From NCBI GenBank assembly GCA_038405435.1, contig JBBYHZ010000012.1: a DNA stretch of 64,000 nucleotides, one strand, 5' to 3'. The position numbers and the translations under genes were made by a program. The stretch's first letter is position 1. Each line of letters begins with the position of its first letter. The stretch comes from Dryocola clanedunensis_A. Lineage in GTDB: Bacteria > Pseudomonadota > Gammaproteobacteria > Enterobacterales > Enterobacteriaceae. This document shows positions 32,314 to 41,077 of this stretch, piece after piece. The notes under the pieces were generated by a model. That model saw only the letters and a program-made list of their open reading frames with translations, had not been told where the DNA came from and ran no database searches.

Positions 32314-34098
32314 ATGATGACTTCATATGTGCACGCGGACCTGCGCCGCCGGGCGGTAAAAGCCGCGCTGGGCGAACAGCCTTTTGACCTGCTGCTGAGC
32401 AACGCCAACCTGATAGACATGGCAACCGGCGAGGTTCGCCTGGTGGACGTGGGGCTGGTCGGCTCGCTTATCGCCAGCGTTCACCCCTGTGGAACCTGGG
32501 CCGACGCCGCAGAAACCCACGACCTGGCAGGAGCGTATCTCAGCCCGGGGCTGATGGACACCCACGTACACGTTGAAAGCTCGCATTTACCTCCGGCCCG
32601 CTACGCTGAAATCGTTGTGGCGCAGGGCACCACCACCATCTTCTGGGACCCGCACGAGCTGGCTAACGTGCTGGGCGTGGAAGGCGTGCGTTATGCCGTG
32701 GAAGCCAGCCGTGAATTACCACTGCGGGTGATCTGCGCCGCGCCGTCCAGCGTCCCTTCTACGCCTGGCCTTGAAATGTCCGGCGCTGATTTTGCAGGCA
32801 AAGAGATGGAAACCATGCTCGCCTGGCCGGAAGTGGCGGGCGTGGCGGAAGTAATGGACATGCACGGCGTGCTGAACGGCAGCGAGCGCATGCTGGAGAT
32901 CCTCAACGCCGGGCTGAACAGCGGCAAGCTCATTGAGGGCCACGCGCGCGGGCTTAGCGGCGCGCAGCTACAGGCCTATCTCGCCGCTGGCGTCACCTCG
33001 GATCACGAACTGACCTCGGCCGCTGACGCGCTGGAAAAGCTCCGCGCCGGGCTGACCATCGAAATTCGCGGCTCGCACCCGTACCTGTTGCCGGAAATTG
33101 TCGCAGCGCTGAACGCCCTTCCGCATCTCTCCTCCCAGGTCACGGTCTGCACCGATGACGTGCCGCCGGATATCCTGCTGGAAAAAGGCGGGATCGTCGC
33201 CCTGCTCAACCTGCTGATCGAACACGGCATGAAGGCAACCGACGCGTTACGCCTTGCAACTCTCAACGCCGCGATCCGCCTGCAGCGTAACGATCTGGGG
33301 CTGATTGCCGCCGGACGCACGGCGGATCTTGTGGTCTTCGATTCGCTGGAGAAGCTCCGGGCGAAAGCGGTGTATGTCGCAGGACAGCGCCTGGCGCAAA
33401 ACGGCAAACTGACTGAACCGGTGAAAGCACCGGAAGTTCTGCCGCCGCGCGATACCGTCCGCCTTCAGCCGCTGACTGCGGAAGCTTTCAATCTTACCGT
33501 CCCGATGACGCACGGCACCGCCACGCTGCGCCATATCAAAGGCGCACGCTTTACCCAGTGGAACGAAACGACGGTGGAAGTGCGCGATGGAAAAGTGCAA
33601 ATCCCTGAAGGATTCAGCCTGATCTGGGTGCAGCACCGCCACGGCCGCCACGAAGCGAAGCCGCAGCTGGCGCTGCTGGAAGGCTGGGGAGAACTGCGCG
33701 GCGCGATTGCCACGACCTACTCCCACGACTCCCACAACCTGGTGGTTCTGGGGCGGGATCCGCAGGATATGATGCTGGCGGCCAACACCTTAATCGCCAG
33801 CGGCGGCGGCATGGCGCTGAGCCAGAACGGAGAGATCCTTGCGCACGTGGCGATGCCCATTGCCGGTATGCTTTCCGACCTGCCCGCAGACGAGCTGGCG
33901 CGGCAGTTCCACCAGCTGCGCGAACTGAGCAACAAAGTCGCCGACTGGGAGCCGCCTTACCGGGTCTTTAAAGCCATTGAAGGCACCTGCCTTGCCTGTA
34001 ACGCCGGGCCGCATCTGACCGATCTCGGCTTAACGGACGGCAGCACGCGCCAGATTGTCGACCCGCTTATTGCCCGTCACGAAACGGCAGCGAAATAA
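32314..34098 (+). CDS. Adenine deaminase-type amidohydrolase
   Basis: A 594-aa metallo-amidohydrolase of the adenine deaminase family. Metal-site motifs are DTHVHVESS near residue 85, the Asp in TVCTDDVPPD and the C-terminal family segment TYSHDSHNLVVLGRD. It is clearly the same family as E. coli Ade (YicP) but only distantly alike in the first half, so it is a paralogue-type deaminase rather than a plain ortholog. Together with the downstream purine permease, a purine or related base is the likely substrate. The start is one of two adjacent ATGs at 32314 and 32317. Confidence 0.85.
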   Translation: MMTSYVHADLRRRAVKAALGEQPFDLLLSNANLIDMATGEVRLVDVGLVGSLIASVHPCGTWADAAETHDLAGAYLSPGLMDTHVHVESSHLPPARYAEIVVAQGTTTIFWDPHELANVLGVEGVRYAVEASRELPLRVICAAPSSVPSTPGLEMSGADFAGKEMETMLAWPEVAGVAEVMDMHGVLNGSERMLEILNAGLNSGKLIEGHARGLSGAQLQAYLAAGVTSDHELTSAADALEKLRAGLTIEIRGSHPYLLPEIVAALNALPHLSSQVTVCTDDVPPDILLEKGGIVALLNLLIEHGMKATDALRLATLNAAIRLQRNDLGLIAAGRTADLVVFDSLEKLRAKAVYVAGQRLAQNGKLTEPVKAPEVLPPRDTVRLQPLTAEAFNLTVPMTHGTATLRHIKGARFTQWNETTVEVRDGKVQIPEGFSLIWVQHRHGRHEAKPQLALLEGWGELRGAIATTYSHDSHNLVVLGRDPQDMMLAANTLIASGGGMALSQNGEILAHVAMPIAGMLSDLPADELARQFHQLRELSNKVADWEPPYRVFKAIEGTCLACNAGPHLTDLGLTDGSTRQIVDPLIARHETAAK

Positions 34099-34133
34099 CA
34101 CACAACAATCAGATAGCAACGGAGAGCCGCATA

Positions 34134-35477
34134 ATGGCCGAAAACACAGTTACCCCCGCCGCGTCCGGCAGCTGGCTGGAAAGGCGTTTCCAGCTGCAGG
34201 CCCGGCAAAGCAAAGTCAAAACCGAATGCCTCGCGGGCGTCACGGGCTTCCTGGCCGCCGCCTATCTGCTGGTGGTGATCCCCGGCCTGCTGGCCGTCGG
34301 CGGCATGGACAAAGGCGCGGTGACCACGGGCACCATTCTGGTGTTTGTGGCGGGCACCCTGCTGATGGCGTTTTACGGCAACCTGCCGTTTATCGTCGGG
34401 CCGGGCATTGGGGGTTCCGTGCTGGTGGGCGTAACGCTTGCCGGGAGCGAGGGGATTAGCTGGCAGATTGGCCTGGGCATTGCCTGCTGGTCAGGCATTC
34501 TCTTCTTCGCCCTGACCCGTCTCGGCCTGCGGGAGATCGTCACCCGCTCAGTGCCGCAGTCCATCAAACTAGGGCTGACGGCGTCTATCGGGCTGTTCGT
34601 CGCCGTCCTCGGCTTCCGTAACGCGGGGCTGGTGCTGGCGAACGTGAAAAGCAACGCGCTGATGCTGGGGGATTTCACCTCGCCGGGCGCGGTTGTTGCG
34701 CTGTGCGGGCTGTTCCTTGCCATAGCATTGCAGGCCCGCCGCATCCCCGGTGCCATTCTCTGGGCGATTCTGTTTGCCACCCTCGTCGGCATTCCCTTTG
34801 GCGTCACCCACTTGCCGCAAAGCTTTATCGCCCTGCCGCACTCCATCGCGCCCGTGCTGGGCCATGTGGATATGCTGGGCGCGCTGAATATCGCGTTTCT
34901 GCCCTATCTGTTCGTCTTTTTTGCCTCGGAGTTCTTCTCCACCATGGGCACCACGCTTGCCGTCGGCGGCGAAGCGGGCCTGCTGGATGAGAAAGGCAAT
35001 ATGCCGCACATCAACCGTCCGTTTATGGTCGATTCCATTGCCGCCGCGCTTGGTCCGTGGGTCGGTATCCCTGCGGCAACGGCGTTAATTGAATCTTCCG
35101 CAGCGGCGGAGGCCGGTGGCAAAACGGGCCTGACCGCGCTGACGGCAGCCGTGATGTTCCTGCTGATGCTGCTGTTCACGCCGGTGGCGCTGATGATCCC
35201 GAAAGAGGCGACGGCCCCCGCGCTGATCCTCATCGGGTTGAATATGTTCAGCGGCCTGCGCAAGGTGGATTTAGCGAACTTCACCGACGGGCTGCCGGTG
35301 CTGATGATGGTGATGATCACGCTGATCGCCAACAGCTTCGGCACCGGCATCGCGGGCGGCCTGCTGTTCTATGTGATCATTAAGGTGATTGCCGGGAAGT
35401 GGCGTGAGATCCCCGTGGGGCTGTATCTGCTGGCGATCCCGCTGATCTATTACTTCGCCACGCTGGTCCATCACTGA
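34134..35477 (+). CDS. NCS2-family purine/base permease
   Basis: A 447-aa membrane protein of the azaguanine-like (AdeP/GhxP) group of NCS2 transporters, about 12-14 helices. Family hallmarks are TECLAGVTGFLAAAYLLVV near the N-terminus, FVAGTLLMAFYGNLPFIVGPGIGG and SEFFSTMGTTLAVGGEAGLL. It follows the deaminase by 35 bp with a GGAGAG ribosome site, so uptake and deamination are coupled. Confidence 0.9.
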   Translation: MAENTVTPAASGSWLERRFQLQARQSKVKTECLAGVTGFLAAAYLLVVIPGLLAVGGMDKGAVTTGTILVFVAGTLLMAFYGNLPFIVGPGIGGSVLVGVTLAGSEGISWQIGLGIACWSGILFFALTRLGLREIVTRSVPQSIKLGLTASIGLFVAVLGFRNAGLVLANVKSNALMLGDFTSPGAVVALCGLFLAIALQARRIPGAILWAILFATLVGIPFGVTHLPQSFIALPHSIAPVLGHVDMLGALNIAFLPYLFVFFASEFFSTMGTTLAVGGEAGLLDEKGNMPHINRPFMVDSIAAALGPWVGIPAATALIESSAAAEAGGKTGLTALTAAVMFLLMLLFTPVALMIPKEATAPALILIGLNMFSGLRKVDLANFTDGLPVLMMVMITLIANSFGTGIAGGLLFYVIIKVIAGKWREIPVGLYLLAIPLIYYFATLVHH

Positions 35478-35512
35478 TCCGCTTCGCGCCTTCGGTTTCG
35501 GGGGCGCGAATC

Positions 35513-35992
35513 TTACCAGAGCGGTAAGAGCAAAGTGCTGGGCTGCAGGCCTGACTCAATAAATCCAAAGCGCTGATAAAACGCCTTTGCGTTGTCAGAC
35601 AGGGCGTGAACCAGCAGCGCCCGCATGCCAACGTGCTGCGAGACCTGCCGGGTTCGCAGCACCGCGTCCTTCAGCAGGGCCACGCCAATTTTTTGTCCGT
35701 GAAAACTGGCATCTACGGCCAGCCTGCCAAGCACGCATACGGGTATCGGGTCGGGCATATTACGCCGTACCAGGCCGGGAACCGACGCGCGTTCTACGCT
35801 GCCGGTCGCTAATGCGTAGAAGCCAACGACCCTTTTGTTTCCCGCTTCACAAACGACGAAGGTGCGGGAAGCACCGATAACCTGATTCTTAAGCGCCTTG
35901 CGTTTAAGCCATTCATCCAGCGTACTTTCACTGCAATTAAATTCTGCCGTTACGTGCTCAGCCCTGAGCAGTTCTGGTGCAGTTATTCCCAC
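35513..35992 (-). CDS. GNAT acetyltransferase toxin, TacT-like
   Basis: A 159-aa GNAT enzyme expected to acetylate aminoacyl-tRNA and stop translation. It has the TacT-type start (FNCSESTLDEWLKRKALKN), the acetyl-CoA loop DASFHGQKIGVALLKDAV and the catalytic Tyr region AKAFYQRFGFIE. It overlaps the antitoxin gene by 10 bp and starts with GTG, which may keep toxin output low. The operon is preceded by a 39-bp inverted repeat. Confidence 0.88.
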   Translation of the reverse strand: MGITAPELLRAEHVTAEFNCSESTLDEWLKRKALKNQVIGASRTFVVCEAGNKRVVGFYALATGSVERASVPGLVRRNMPDPIPVCVLGRLAVDASFHGQKIGVALLKDAVLRTRQVSQHVGMRALLVHALSDNAKAFYQRFGFIESGLQPSTLLLPLW

Positions 35993-36255
35993 GGAGCTCT
36001 CCTGCTCAGCAGATCGGCCAGGCCGACGTTTTCGGAAACGGGGGCTTCTAAGGCTTTCAGGAAGGCGTTGTACTGATTTTCGTCCGCCATGAAGAGCCGC
36101 TGATCGAGAAGAATATCCTCTGCTTCACGACAGGCAGCCTCCAGCACAAAGTCAGTGCGGGACTTAGAGACCAGCTCCGCAGCGCGATCGATCAGATCGC
36201 GCTGGGCGGCCTTCGCTCGTATGTTGATTGGGCTTTCTTTCGGCTGGGTTCTCAT
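35983..36255 (-). CDS. DUF1778/TacA-like ribbon-helix-helix antitoxin
   Basis: A 90-aa antitoxin with the DUF1778 signature (INIRAKAAQRDLIDRAAELV then SRTDFVLEAACREAEDIL). The N-terminal ribbon-helix-helix binds DNA, and the C-terminal tail neutralises the toxin. The start at 36255 (MRTQPKESPIN) is chosen by the family N-terminus; an upstream frame to 36318 covers the operator. Confidence 0.9.
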   Translation of the reverse strand: MRTQPKESPINIRAKAAQRDLIDRAAELVSKSRTDFVLEAACREAEDILLDQRLFMADENQYNAFLKALEAPVSENVGLADLLSRRAPWE

Positions 36256-36265
36256 GACATTTCTC

Positions 36266-36304
36266 GTGTATTCATTTGCTATACAGTGTAGCAAATGAAT
36301 ACAC
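36266..36304. promoter_or_regulatory. Operator of the TacAT-like operon, 16-bp perfect inverted repeat
   Basis: Arms GTGTATTCATTTGCTA and its exact complement are separated by 7 bp, centred 30 bp upstream of the antitoxin start. This is the expected autoregulatory site of a ribbon-helix-helix antitoxin-toxin complex. The core contains the promoter-like TATACAGT. Confidence 0.85.
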
Positions 36305-36328
36305 AAAGTGTTAGCCACAACGGCGCCA

Positions 36329-36357
36329 GGGCGGATAAGCGCAGCGTCATCCGCCGT
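36329..36357. repeat. Single REP unit
   Basis: GCGGATAAGCGCAGCGTCATCC is located between the TA operon upstream region and the stop of the peptidase gene. Confidence 0.75.
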
Positions 36358-36363
36358 TAAAAG

Positions 36364-37530
36364 CTAGCGTAAATAAGCCTCGGTGAGCTTCACCCAGTAG
36401 GTTGCGCCGATGGAAATACACTCGTCGTTAAACTGATACAGCGGATGGTGGACGGAATAGTCATCTTTGCCTTTGCCGGTGCCCAGCCAGACGTAGCAGC
36501 CCGGCACCTCTTCGAGCATGAACGAGAAGTCTTCGCTGCCCATCGCGCTTTTCACCTCCTGCGGATCCGCTACCCATTCTGCGCCAAACGCGTCACGGGC
36601 CACCTGCAGGGCGAACTCGGTCTGCGCCGGATCGTTAATCGTTACCGGATAGCCAAAGTCCGGCTCGATAGAGGCTTTCACGCCAAAGCTTTCCGCCTGG
36701 CCCTGCACAATCGTCTTAATGCGTGCTTTCACCGCATCCCGCACTTCTGGTTTGAAAGTGCGCATGTTCAGCTTGAGCACCGCGCTGTGCGGAATAATGT
36801 TGTGGGTTGTCCCGCTTTGCAGGCTGCCTACGGTCACCACTGCGGCATCCTGCGGATCGACATTGCGGGAAACAATGGTTTGCAGCGCCATGACGATTGC
36901 CGCTCCCGCAACGGTAGGATCGATGCTGTTTTCCGGCATCGATCCGTGACCGCCCTTGCCTTCCAGGTGAACGGTCATGCTGTCGGACGAGGCCATCAGC
37001 GCGCCCGGCTTAGTCATGATCTGCCCTGCCGGGATCAGCGGGAAGTTGTGCAGGCCGAAGATCGCATCGCAGGGGAAAAGCGTAAACAGGCCGTCGTCGA
37101 TCATGCGTTTGGCGCCGCCGACGGACTCTTCCGACGGCTGGAAAATGAGATGCAGCGTGCCGCTAAACGGGCGATGTTCAGCCAGATAACGTGCCGCGGA
37201 CAGCAGAATGGCACAGTGGCCGTCGTGGCCGCAGGCGTGCATCTTGCCTTCCACCGCGCTTGCCCACGGCAGCCCGGTTTGTTCCTGCATTGGCAGCGCG
37301 TCCATATCGGCACGAATACCAAGGCGCCTGCCGCCGCTGCCCACTTTCAGCGTGCCGACCACGCCGGTGCCGCCCAGCCCGCGATGCACCTCATAGCCCC
37401 AGCCGGTCAGCAGCTCCGCGATGCGATCGCTGGTGCGGAACTCTTCAAAGCCCAGCTCCGGGTGCTGGTGGAAGTCGCGGCGGATGGCGATCATCTCCGC
37501 TTCATGGTCAAGAATTTCTTTGATTAGCAT
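36364..37530 (-). CDS. M20-family amidohydrolase (hippurate hydrolase-like)
   Basis: A 388-aa zinc aminoacylase. Metal and catalytic motifs are RRDFHQHPELGFEE, the paired metal ligand CGHDGHC (with Cys as ligand), the general base pair PSEES, HGSMPENSIDP in the lid domain and MGSEDFSFM. This set fits N-acyl amino acid amidohydrolases of the hippurate hydrolase/HipO group. It is the second gene of an operon with an MHS transporter (12 bp apart), so it should cleave an imported N-acyl compound; the acyl group is unknown. Confidence 0.9.
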   Translation of the reverse strand: MLIKEILDHEAEMIAIRRDFHQHPELGFEEFRTSDRIAELLTGWGYEVHRGLGGTGVVGTLKVGSGGRRLGIRADMDALPMQEQTGLPWASAVEGKMHACGHDGHCAILLSAARYLAEHRPFSGTLHLIFQPSEESVGGAKRMIDDGLFTLFPCDAIFGLHNFPLIPAGQIMTKPGALMASSDSMTVHLEGKGGHGSMPENSIDPTVAGAAIVMALQTIVSRNVDPQDAAVVTVGSLQSGTTHNIIPHSAVLKLNMRTFKPEVRDAVKARIKTIVQGQAESFGVKASIEPDFGYPVTINDPAQTEFALQVARDAFGAEWVADPQEVKSAMGSEDFSFMLEEVPGCYVWLGTGKGKDDYSVHHPLYQFNDECISIGATYWVKLTEAYLR

Positions 37531-37542
37531 AGGTTTTCCTTT

Positions 37543-38871
37543 TTATTCATCGTGATGACGTTCGCGCCAGGCAACCAGCGCGGCCAGGGAAACGACAGAG
37601 CAAAACATCAGGTACCAGGCTGGGGCCATCGGCGCATTGGTGACCTTCAGCAGCCAGGTGACGTTAAACTGCGCGAAGCCGCCGAACAGTGAAACACCTA
37701 CCGCATAAACCATAGCCATACCGCAGGCGCGTACCGCTTTCGGGAAGGTCTCGAGCACCAGCAGGAACATGGCCACGGCGCTGATGTTGGCGAGGATCTG
37801 ATCTACCGCGATCAGTGCGATGGTGTAGCCGAGCGGAACGCCATACAGAATTGTGGCAAAGATCGGCCAGATCAGCAGGAAAGAGACGATCGCGCAGCCG
37901 ATCAGTATCGGTTTACGCTTCGGCAGCCGGTCCGCAAGCCTGCCGCCCCAGAAGGGGATCAGCAGCGTCAGCAGCGCCGCCGTCAGGCTTATCCAGTAGG
38001 AGATGCTGGCGGGCATGTGCAGGGTATTCACCATGTACGCGGGCATGTAATAGACGATGATGTAGAACGTCGTAGTGCCCTTCATCACCAGCAGGATCCC
38101 CAGCACCAGCGCCCGGCGATGCTCGCGCCACAGCGTCAGGGCCGGGTTGGCAACGGTGCTGGCCGCCGTCGTGCTGTGGGTTTCCGGCAGCTGGCGGCGG
38201 ATATACAGCCCAACCGGCATGATTAACAGCCCGAAGATAAACGGAACCCGCCAGCCCCAGTCATACAGCTGCTGATCGCTCAGCAGGTGGCTCAGTCCGG
38301 CTCCCATCGCGGCCCCCAGCAACGCCGCTCCGCCCTGGCTGGTCATCTGCCAGCTTACGCGTACGCCGCGCCGGGAATGCCCTCCGGCCTCCATCAGCCA
38401 GGTGGTCGCCGCACCGACTTCACCCCCCGCCGAGAACCCCTGCAGCAGGCGGCCGGCAATCAGGACTATCGGTGCGAAAATTCCCACGTCTTTGTAGGTC
38501 GGGGCGAAGGCGACCATCAGCACGCCCAGCGACATAAGGCCCATGATCAGCGTCATGGCGGCTTTGCGTCCGTGCCGGTCGGCATAATTGCCTAAGACCA
38601 TGCTGCCCAGCGGGCGCATGATAAAGCCGACGCCGAAGGTCGCGACGGCGAGAAGCAGGGAAACGTAATCGTTGCTGGCCGGGAAAAACAGGTGGCCAAT
38701 AATCACGGAGAAAAAGCTGTATACGGCAAAATCGTAGATCTCAAGGCCATTGCCCAGCGTCACGGCAACCAGCGATTTTACGCTGGGCCCGTCCGACGCT
38801 GACGACGCGGCAACCGCAGGCGAGCCCGTGAAGTCGGCCCGGCTCGGGGCATAGCTGACTGACTCTTTCAT
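37543..38871 (-). CDS. MFS transporter, metabolite:H+ symporter (MHS) family
   Basis: A 442-aa, 12-segment MFS protein of the MHS (ShiA/ProP) group, with the hallmark GNGLEIYDFAVYSFFS at the start of helix 1, GNYADRHGRKAAM in the 2-3 loop and RLLQGFSAGGEVG in helix 4. The start at 38871 has AAGGA with 7-nt spacing; a second ATG two codons earlier is too close to the ribosome site. It probably imports the substrate of the downstream M20 hydrolase. Divergent from a LysR gene. Confidence 0.88.
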   Translation of the reverse strand: MKESVSYAPSRADFTGSPAVAASSASDGPSVKSLVAVTLGNGLEIYDFAVYSFFSVIIGHLFFPASNDYVSLLLAVATFGVGFIMRPLGSMVLGNYADRHGRKAAMTLIMGLMSLGVLMVAFAPTYKDVGIFAPIVLIAGRLLQGFSAGGEVGAATTWLMEAGGHSRRGVRVSWQMTSQGGAALLGAAMGAGLSHLLSDQQLYDWGWRVPFIFGLLIMPVGLYIRRQLPETHSTTAASTVANPALTLWREHRRALVLGILLVMKGTTTFYIIVYYMPAYMVNTLHMPASISYWISLTAALLTLLIPFWGGRLADRLPKRKPILIGCAIVSFLLIWPIFATILYGVPLGYTIALIAVDQILANISAVAMFLLVLETFPKAVRACGMAMVYAVGVSLFGGFAQFNVTWLLKVTNAPMAPAWYLMFCSVVSLAALVAWRERHHDE

Positions 38872-39039
38872 GCTCATGTCCTTTCTGTAGCGAAGATGTG
38901 AAAAGTGGGCGCCTTTTGCACTATCTGCATAAAAAAAGAACATCGCAATCATAAAAATTCGTTATGCCTTTGGTTATATTCTTTGTATTGTGGCTGAGCA
39001 AAATTTGCACCACGGTGGTGAATCTCGCGAAGGCATCCA

Positions 39040-39975
39040 ATGAAATTAAAGCTGAATCAATTAGATATTCTGTTGGAAGTTGCGGCACAGGGCAGCATTG
39101 GCAAAGCGGCAAAGGCGCTGAATCTGACGCAGCCCGCGATTTCGAAAACCATTCAGGAGATGGAGGCGGAAATCGGCCTGCCAATTCTGCAACGCTCGTC
39201 ACGCGGCGTGACGCTAAACGAATATGGACAGGTGCTGCTGCGCCACGCCCGCGATATCGACCGGTCGCTGCACCAGGCCCGGGAAGAGATCGACCATCTG
39301 CTCGGCAAGGCCATGCGCCAGCTGCGGGTGGGCTTCACCTCCGCCGCCTCCTACGGGCCGTTTACCAACACGATGATTGAGTTCCAGGCCCGCTATCCCG
39401 GCGTCAAGCTGGTGGCGATGGAGGGGCGGCCGCATCAGATCCTCGACGCGCTGCAAAACCAGCGGCTGGATATCGCGGTGCTGACCGCGGGCACCAGCAT
39501 CGTCCAGTCAGGAATGTATTACGAACCGCTGTACGCACTTAGCAATACGATCATCGCGGGCGACCAGCATCCGATCACGCACACTACCTCGCTGAAAAGC
39601 CTGATGAACTACCCCTGGCTGGACTGGGACGAGCCGGGGGAGCACTCCATTCTGGCGCAGGTATTCCGCCGCTATAACCTGCCGCAGCCGCAGAATATCG
39701 TGCACTGCTCCTCGCCGTGGGTGATGGCGCGCATGATGGAGCAGGCGGACATGGTGAGCATGTGGACGTCGGTTCGCCTGCGCTTTCCGGGCTATAACGT
39801 TAACCTGCGCCCGCTGGCGCTGCGCGAAGTGCTGCCCGCCACCAGCATCGGCGTGCTGTGCCCGAATATTGGCCGCCTCTCCACCGCAGGTAACACCTTT
39901 CTGGAGATGCTGAGGATTAACGCGCGCGACTGGCTCCAGCAAAGCGACGCGGCGGAGATGGTGGCCCGCGTTTAG
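39040..39975 (+). CDS. LysR-family regulator of the M20/MHS operon
   Basis: A 311-aa LysR protein with an N-terminal HTH (LDILLEVAAQGSIGKAAKAL then TQPAISKTIQEMEAEIG). The effector domain begins near residue 90. It is divergent from the transporter-hydrolase operon with a 168-bp spacer, so local control is inferred. The inducer is unknown. Confidence 0.9.
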   Translation: MKLKLNQLDILLEVAAQGSIGKAAKALNLTQPAISKTIQEMEAEIGLPILQRSSRGVTLNEYGQVLLRHARDIDRSLHQAREEIDHLLGKAMRQLRVGFTSAASYGPFTNTMIEFQARYPGVKLVAMEGRPHQILDALQNQRLDIAVLTAGTSIVQSGMYYEPLYALSNTIIAGDQHPITHTTSLKSLMNYPWLDWDEPGEHSILAQVFRRYNLPQPQNIVHCSSPWVMARMMEQADMVSMWTSVRLRFPGYNVNLRPLALREVLPATSIGVLCPNIGRLSTAGNTFLEMLRINARDWLQQSDAAEMVARV

Positions 39976-40126
39976 CCACATTTCCCCTGCCAGCGTTGGG
40001 GCATGCCAGGAAATAGCCTGGCAATAACTCATCCCCCACGCCGGGGGAATTAAGTCGCAAGTGATTCTTATTTCAATAAATTTTATCTATGATCCTGTTC
40101 CGGTTTCGACTGCCACAAGGATCCTT

Positions 40127-40729
40127 ATGCTCACCATTGCCCTGCGGGAAAAAAATCGCCCCTTTGCCCACGGAATAAAAATCATTGTTGAACAAATATG
40201 CAGCCGACGGCACGAGGCCTTTCAGTTTTTATCCGCTGAACATCACGATGCCGCCGACGTCGCTTTTATTTCTCTTGATGACAGCTGGATTACCGCCGAC
40301 TGCTATAAAATCCCCAACACCACGCGAACCCAGCGGGTGATTCTTATTTGTCGCCGCCAGGAACATGAAAGGCTGATGTTCCGCCCCTGTCTTTATATGC
40401 TGCCGGTTATTTACCGGGAAGAAGAAATCGATCAAATAGCCGCCAAGATCGACCACTGGACGGCGTTATCCCGACGGGGCAAACATACCCTCGCCGTGCC
40501 TGCTGGCGTTTGTAAATTCTGCACCACGCGCCATTTCTCCATTACCGAACGTGAACTGCTGAAATATATCGCCTGCGGGCATTCGCTCTCGGACGCGGCG
40601 CTACTGATGAAAATTGACGAGTCGCAGGCCGTGCAGCACCGTAAGGCGATCATGAAAAAGCTCAGCATCAATAATAATCAGGGGCTGATTAGATTCATCC
40701 GAGTTAATCTGCATTTCTTATTTCCCTGA
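40127..40729 (+). CDS. LuxR-type fimbrial regulator, FimW-like
   Basis: A 200-aa protein with an N-terminal region without receiver motifs and a C-terminal LuxR-type HTH (from about residue 145; FSITERELLKYIACGHSLSD and QAVQHRKAIMKKLSI). Its size and place in the order fimF-fimZ-fimY-fimW fit FimW of Salmonella, a repressor of type 1 fimbriae that interacts with FimZ. The start at 40127 follows AAGGA with 5-nt spacing; a 22-codon longer frame exists. The assignment rests on position and architecture. Confidence 0.7.
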   Translation: MLTIALREKNRPFAHGIKIIVEQICSRRHEAFQFLSAEHHDAADVAFISLDDSWITADCYKIPNTTRTQRVILICRRQEHERLMFRPCLYMLPVIYREEEIDQIAAKIDHWTALSRRGKHTLAVPAGVCKFCTTRHFSITERELLKYIACGHSLSDAALLMKIDESQAVQHRKAIMKKLSINNNQGLIRFIRVNLHFLFP

Positions 40730-41077
40730 TTGCTAACCGAGCAAATAAAGTGCAAAAGTCCCTGGGCTTTATTTTCTTGCCGCCTACATTCACCTTATCG
40801 GCCTGGCCATTAAGATTTTTCCGTGCGTTCTTTAGGCCTCCACTAATATCCGCCATTTTTCTCTGCTGACAGAATAGCCTCATTCTCAACATAATCAGAA
40901 ACTGCCGCGATTCCGGTTTCTGATTATTTTCAGCCTCCTTAAGTGAAATTAGCCGGACAGGGGGATTGTTCGCCGCAAACAACGCTGATACGCCCGACGA
41001 TTCAGCATTAACCTAAGGCATTCTGAGGTATTCAGCGTCGGGCACTCTCCCTGAAAAGAGATCCGATCGGTCAGCCA
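40730..41077. other. Spacer between fimW-like and fimY-like genes
   Basis: 348 bp without a convincing gene. The only structure seen is a 12-bp inverted repeat (ATAATCAGAAAC and complement) at 40891-40927 with a 13-nt loop, followed by TTTT. It may be a terminator or a binding site. Confidence 0.5.
40891..40931 (+). terminator. Inverted repeat with T-run after the fimW-like gene
   Basis: Arms ATAATCAGAAAC (40891-40902) and GTTTCTGATTAT (40916-40927) are perfectly complementary, with a 13-nt loop, then TTTT. The stem is AT-rich and 160 bp from the stop, so its role as terminator is uncertain. Confidence 0.45.

Noticed and set aside
36445..37527. Plus-strand frame of 360 codons opposite the M20 hydrolase
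   Set aside because: Antisense shadow; the minus-strand gene has all metal-site motifs.
40704..40982. Minus-strand frame of 92 codons in the fimW-fimY spacer
   Set aside because: No recognisable protein features or ribosome site; it runs over an inverted repeat and into the fimW-like gene.
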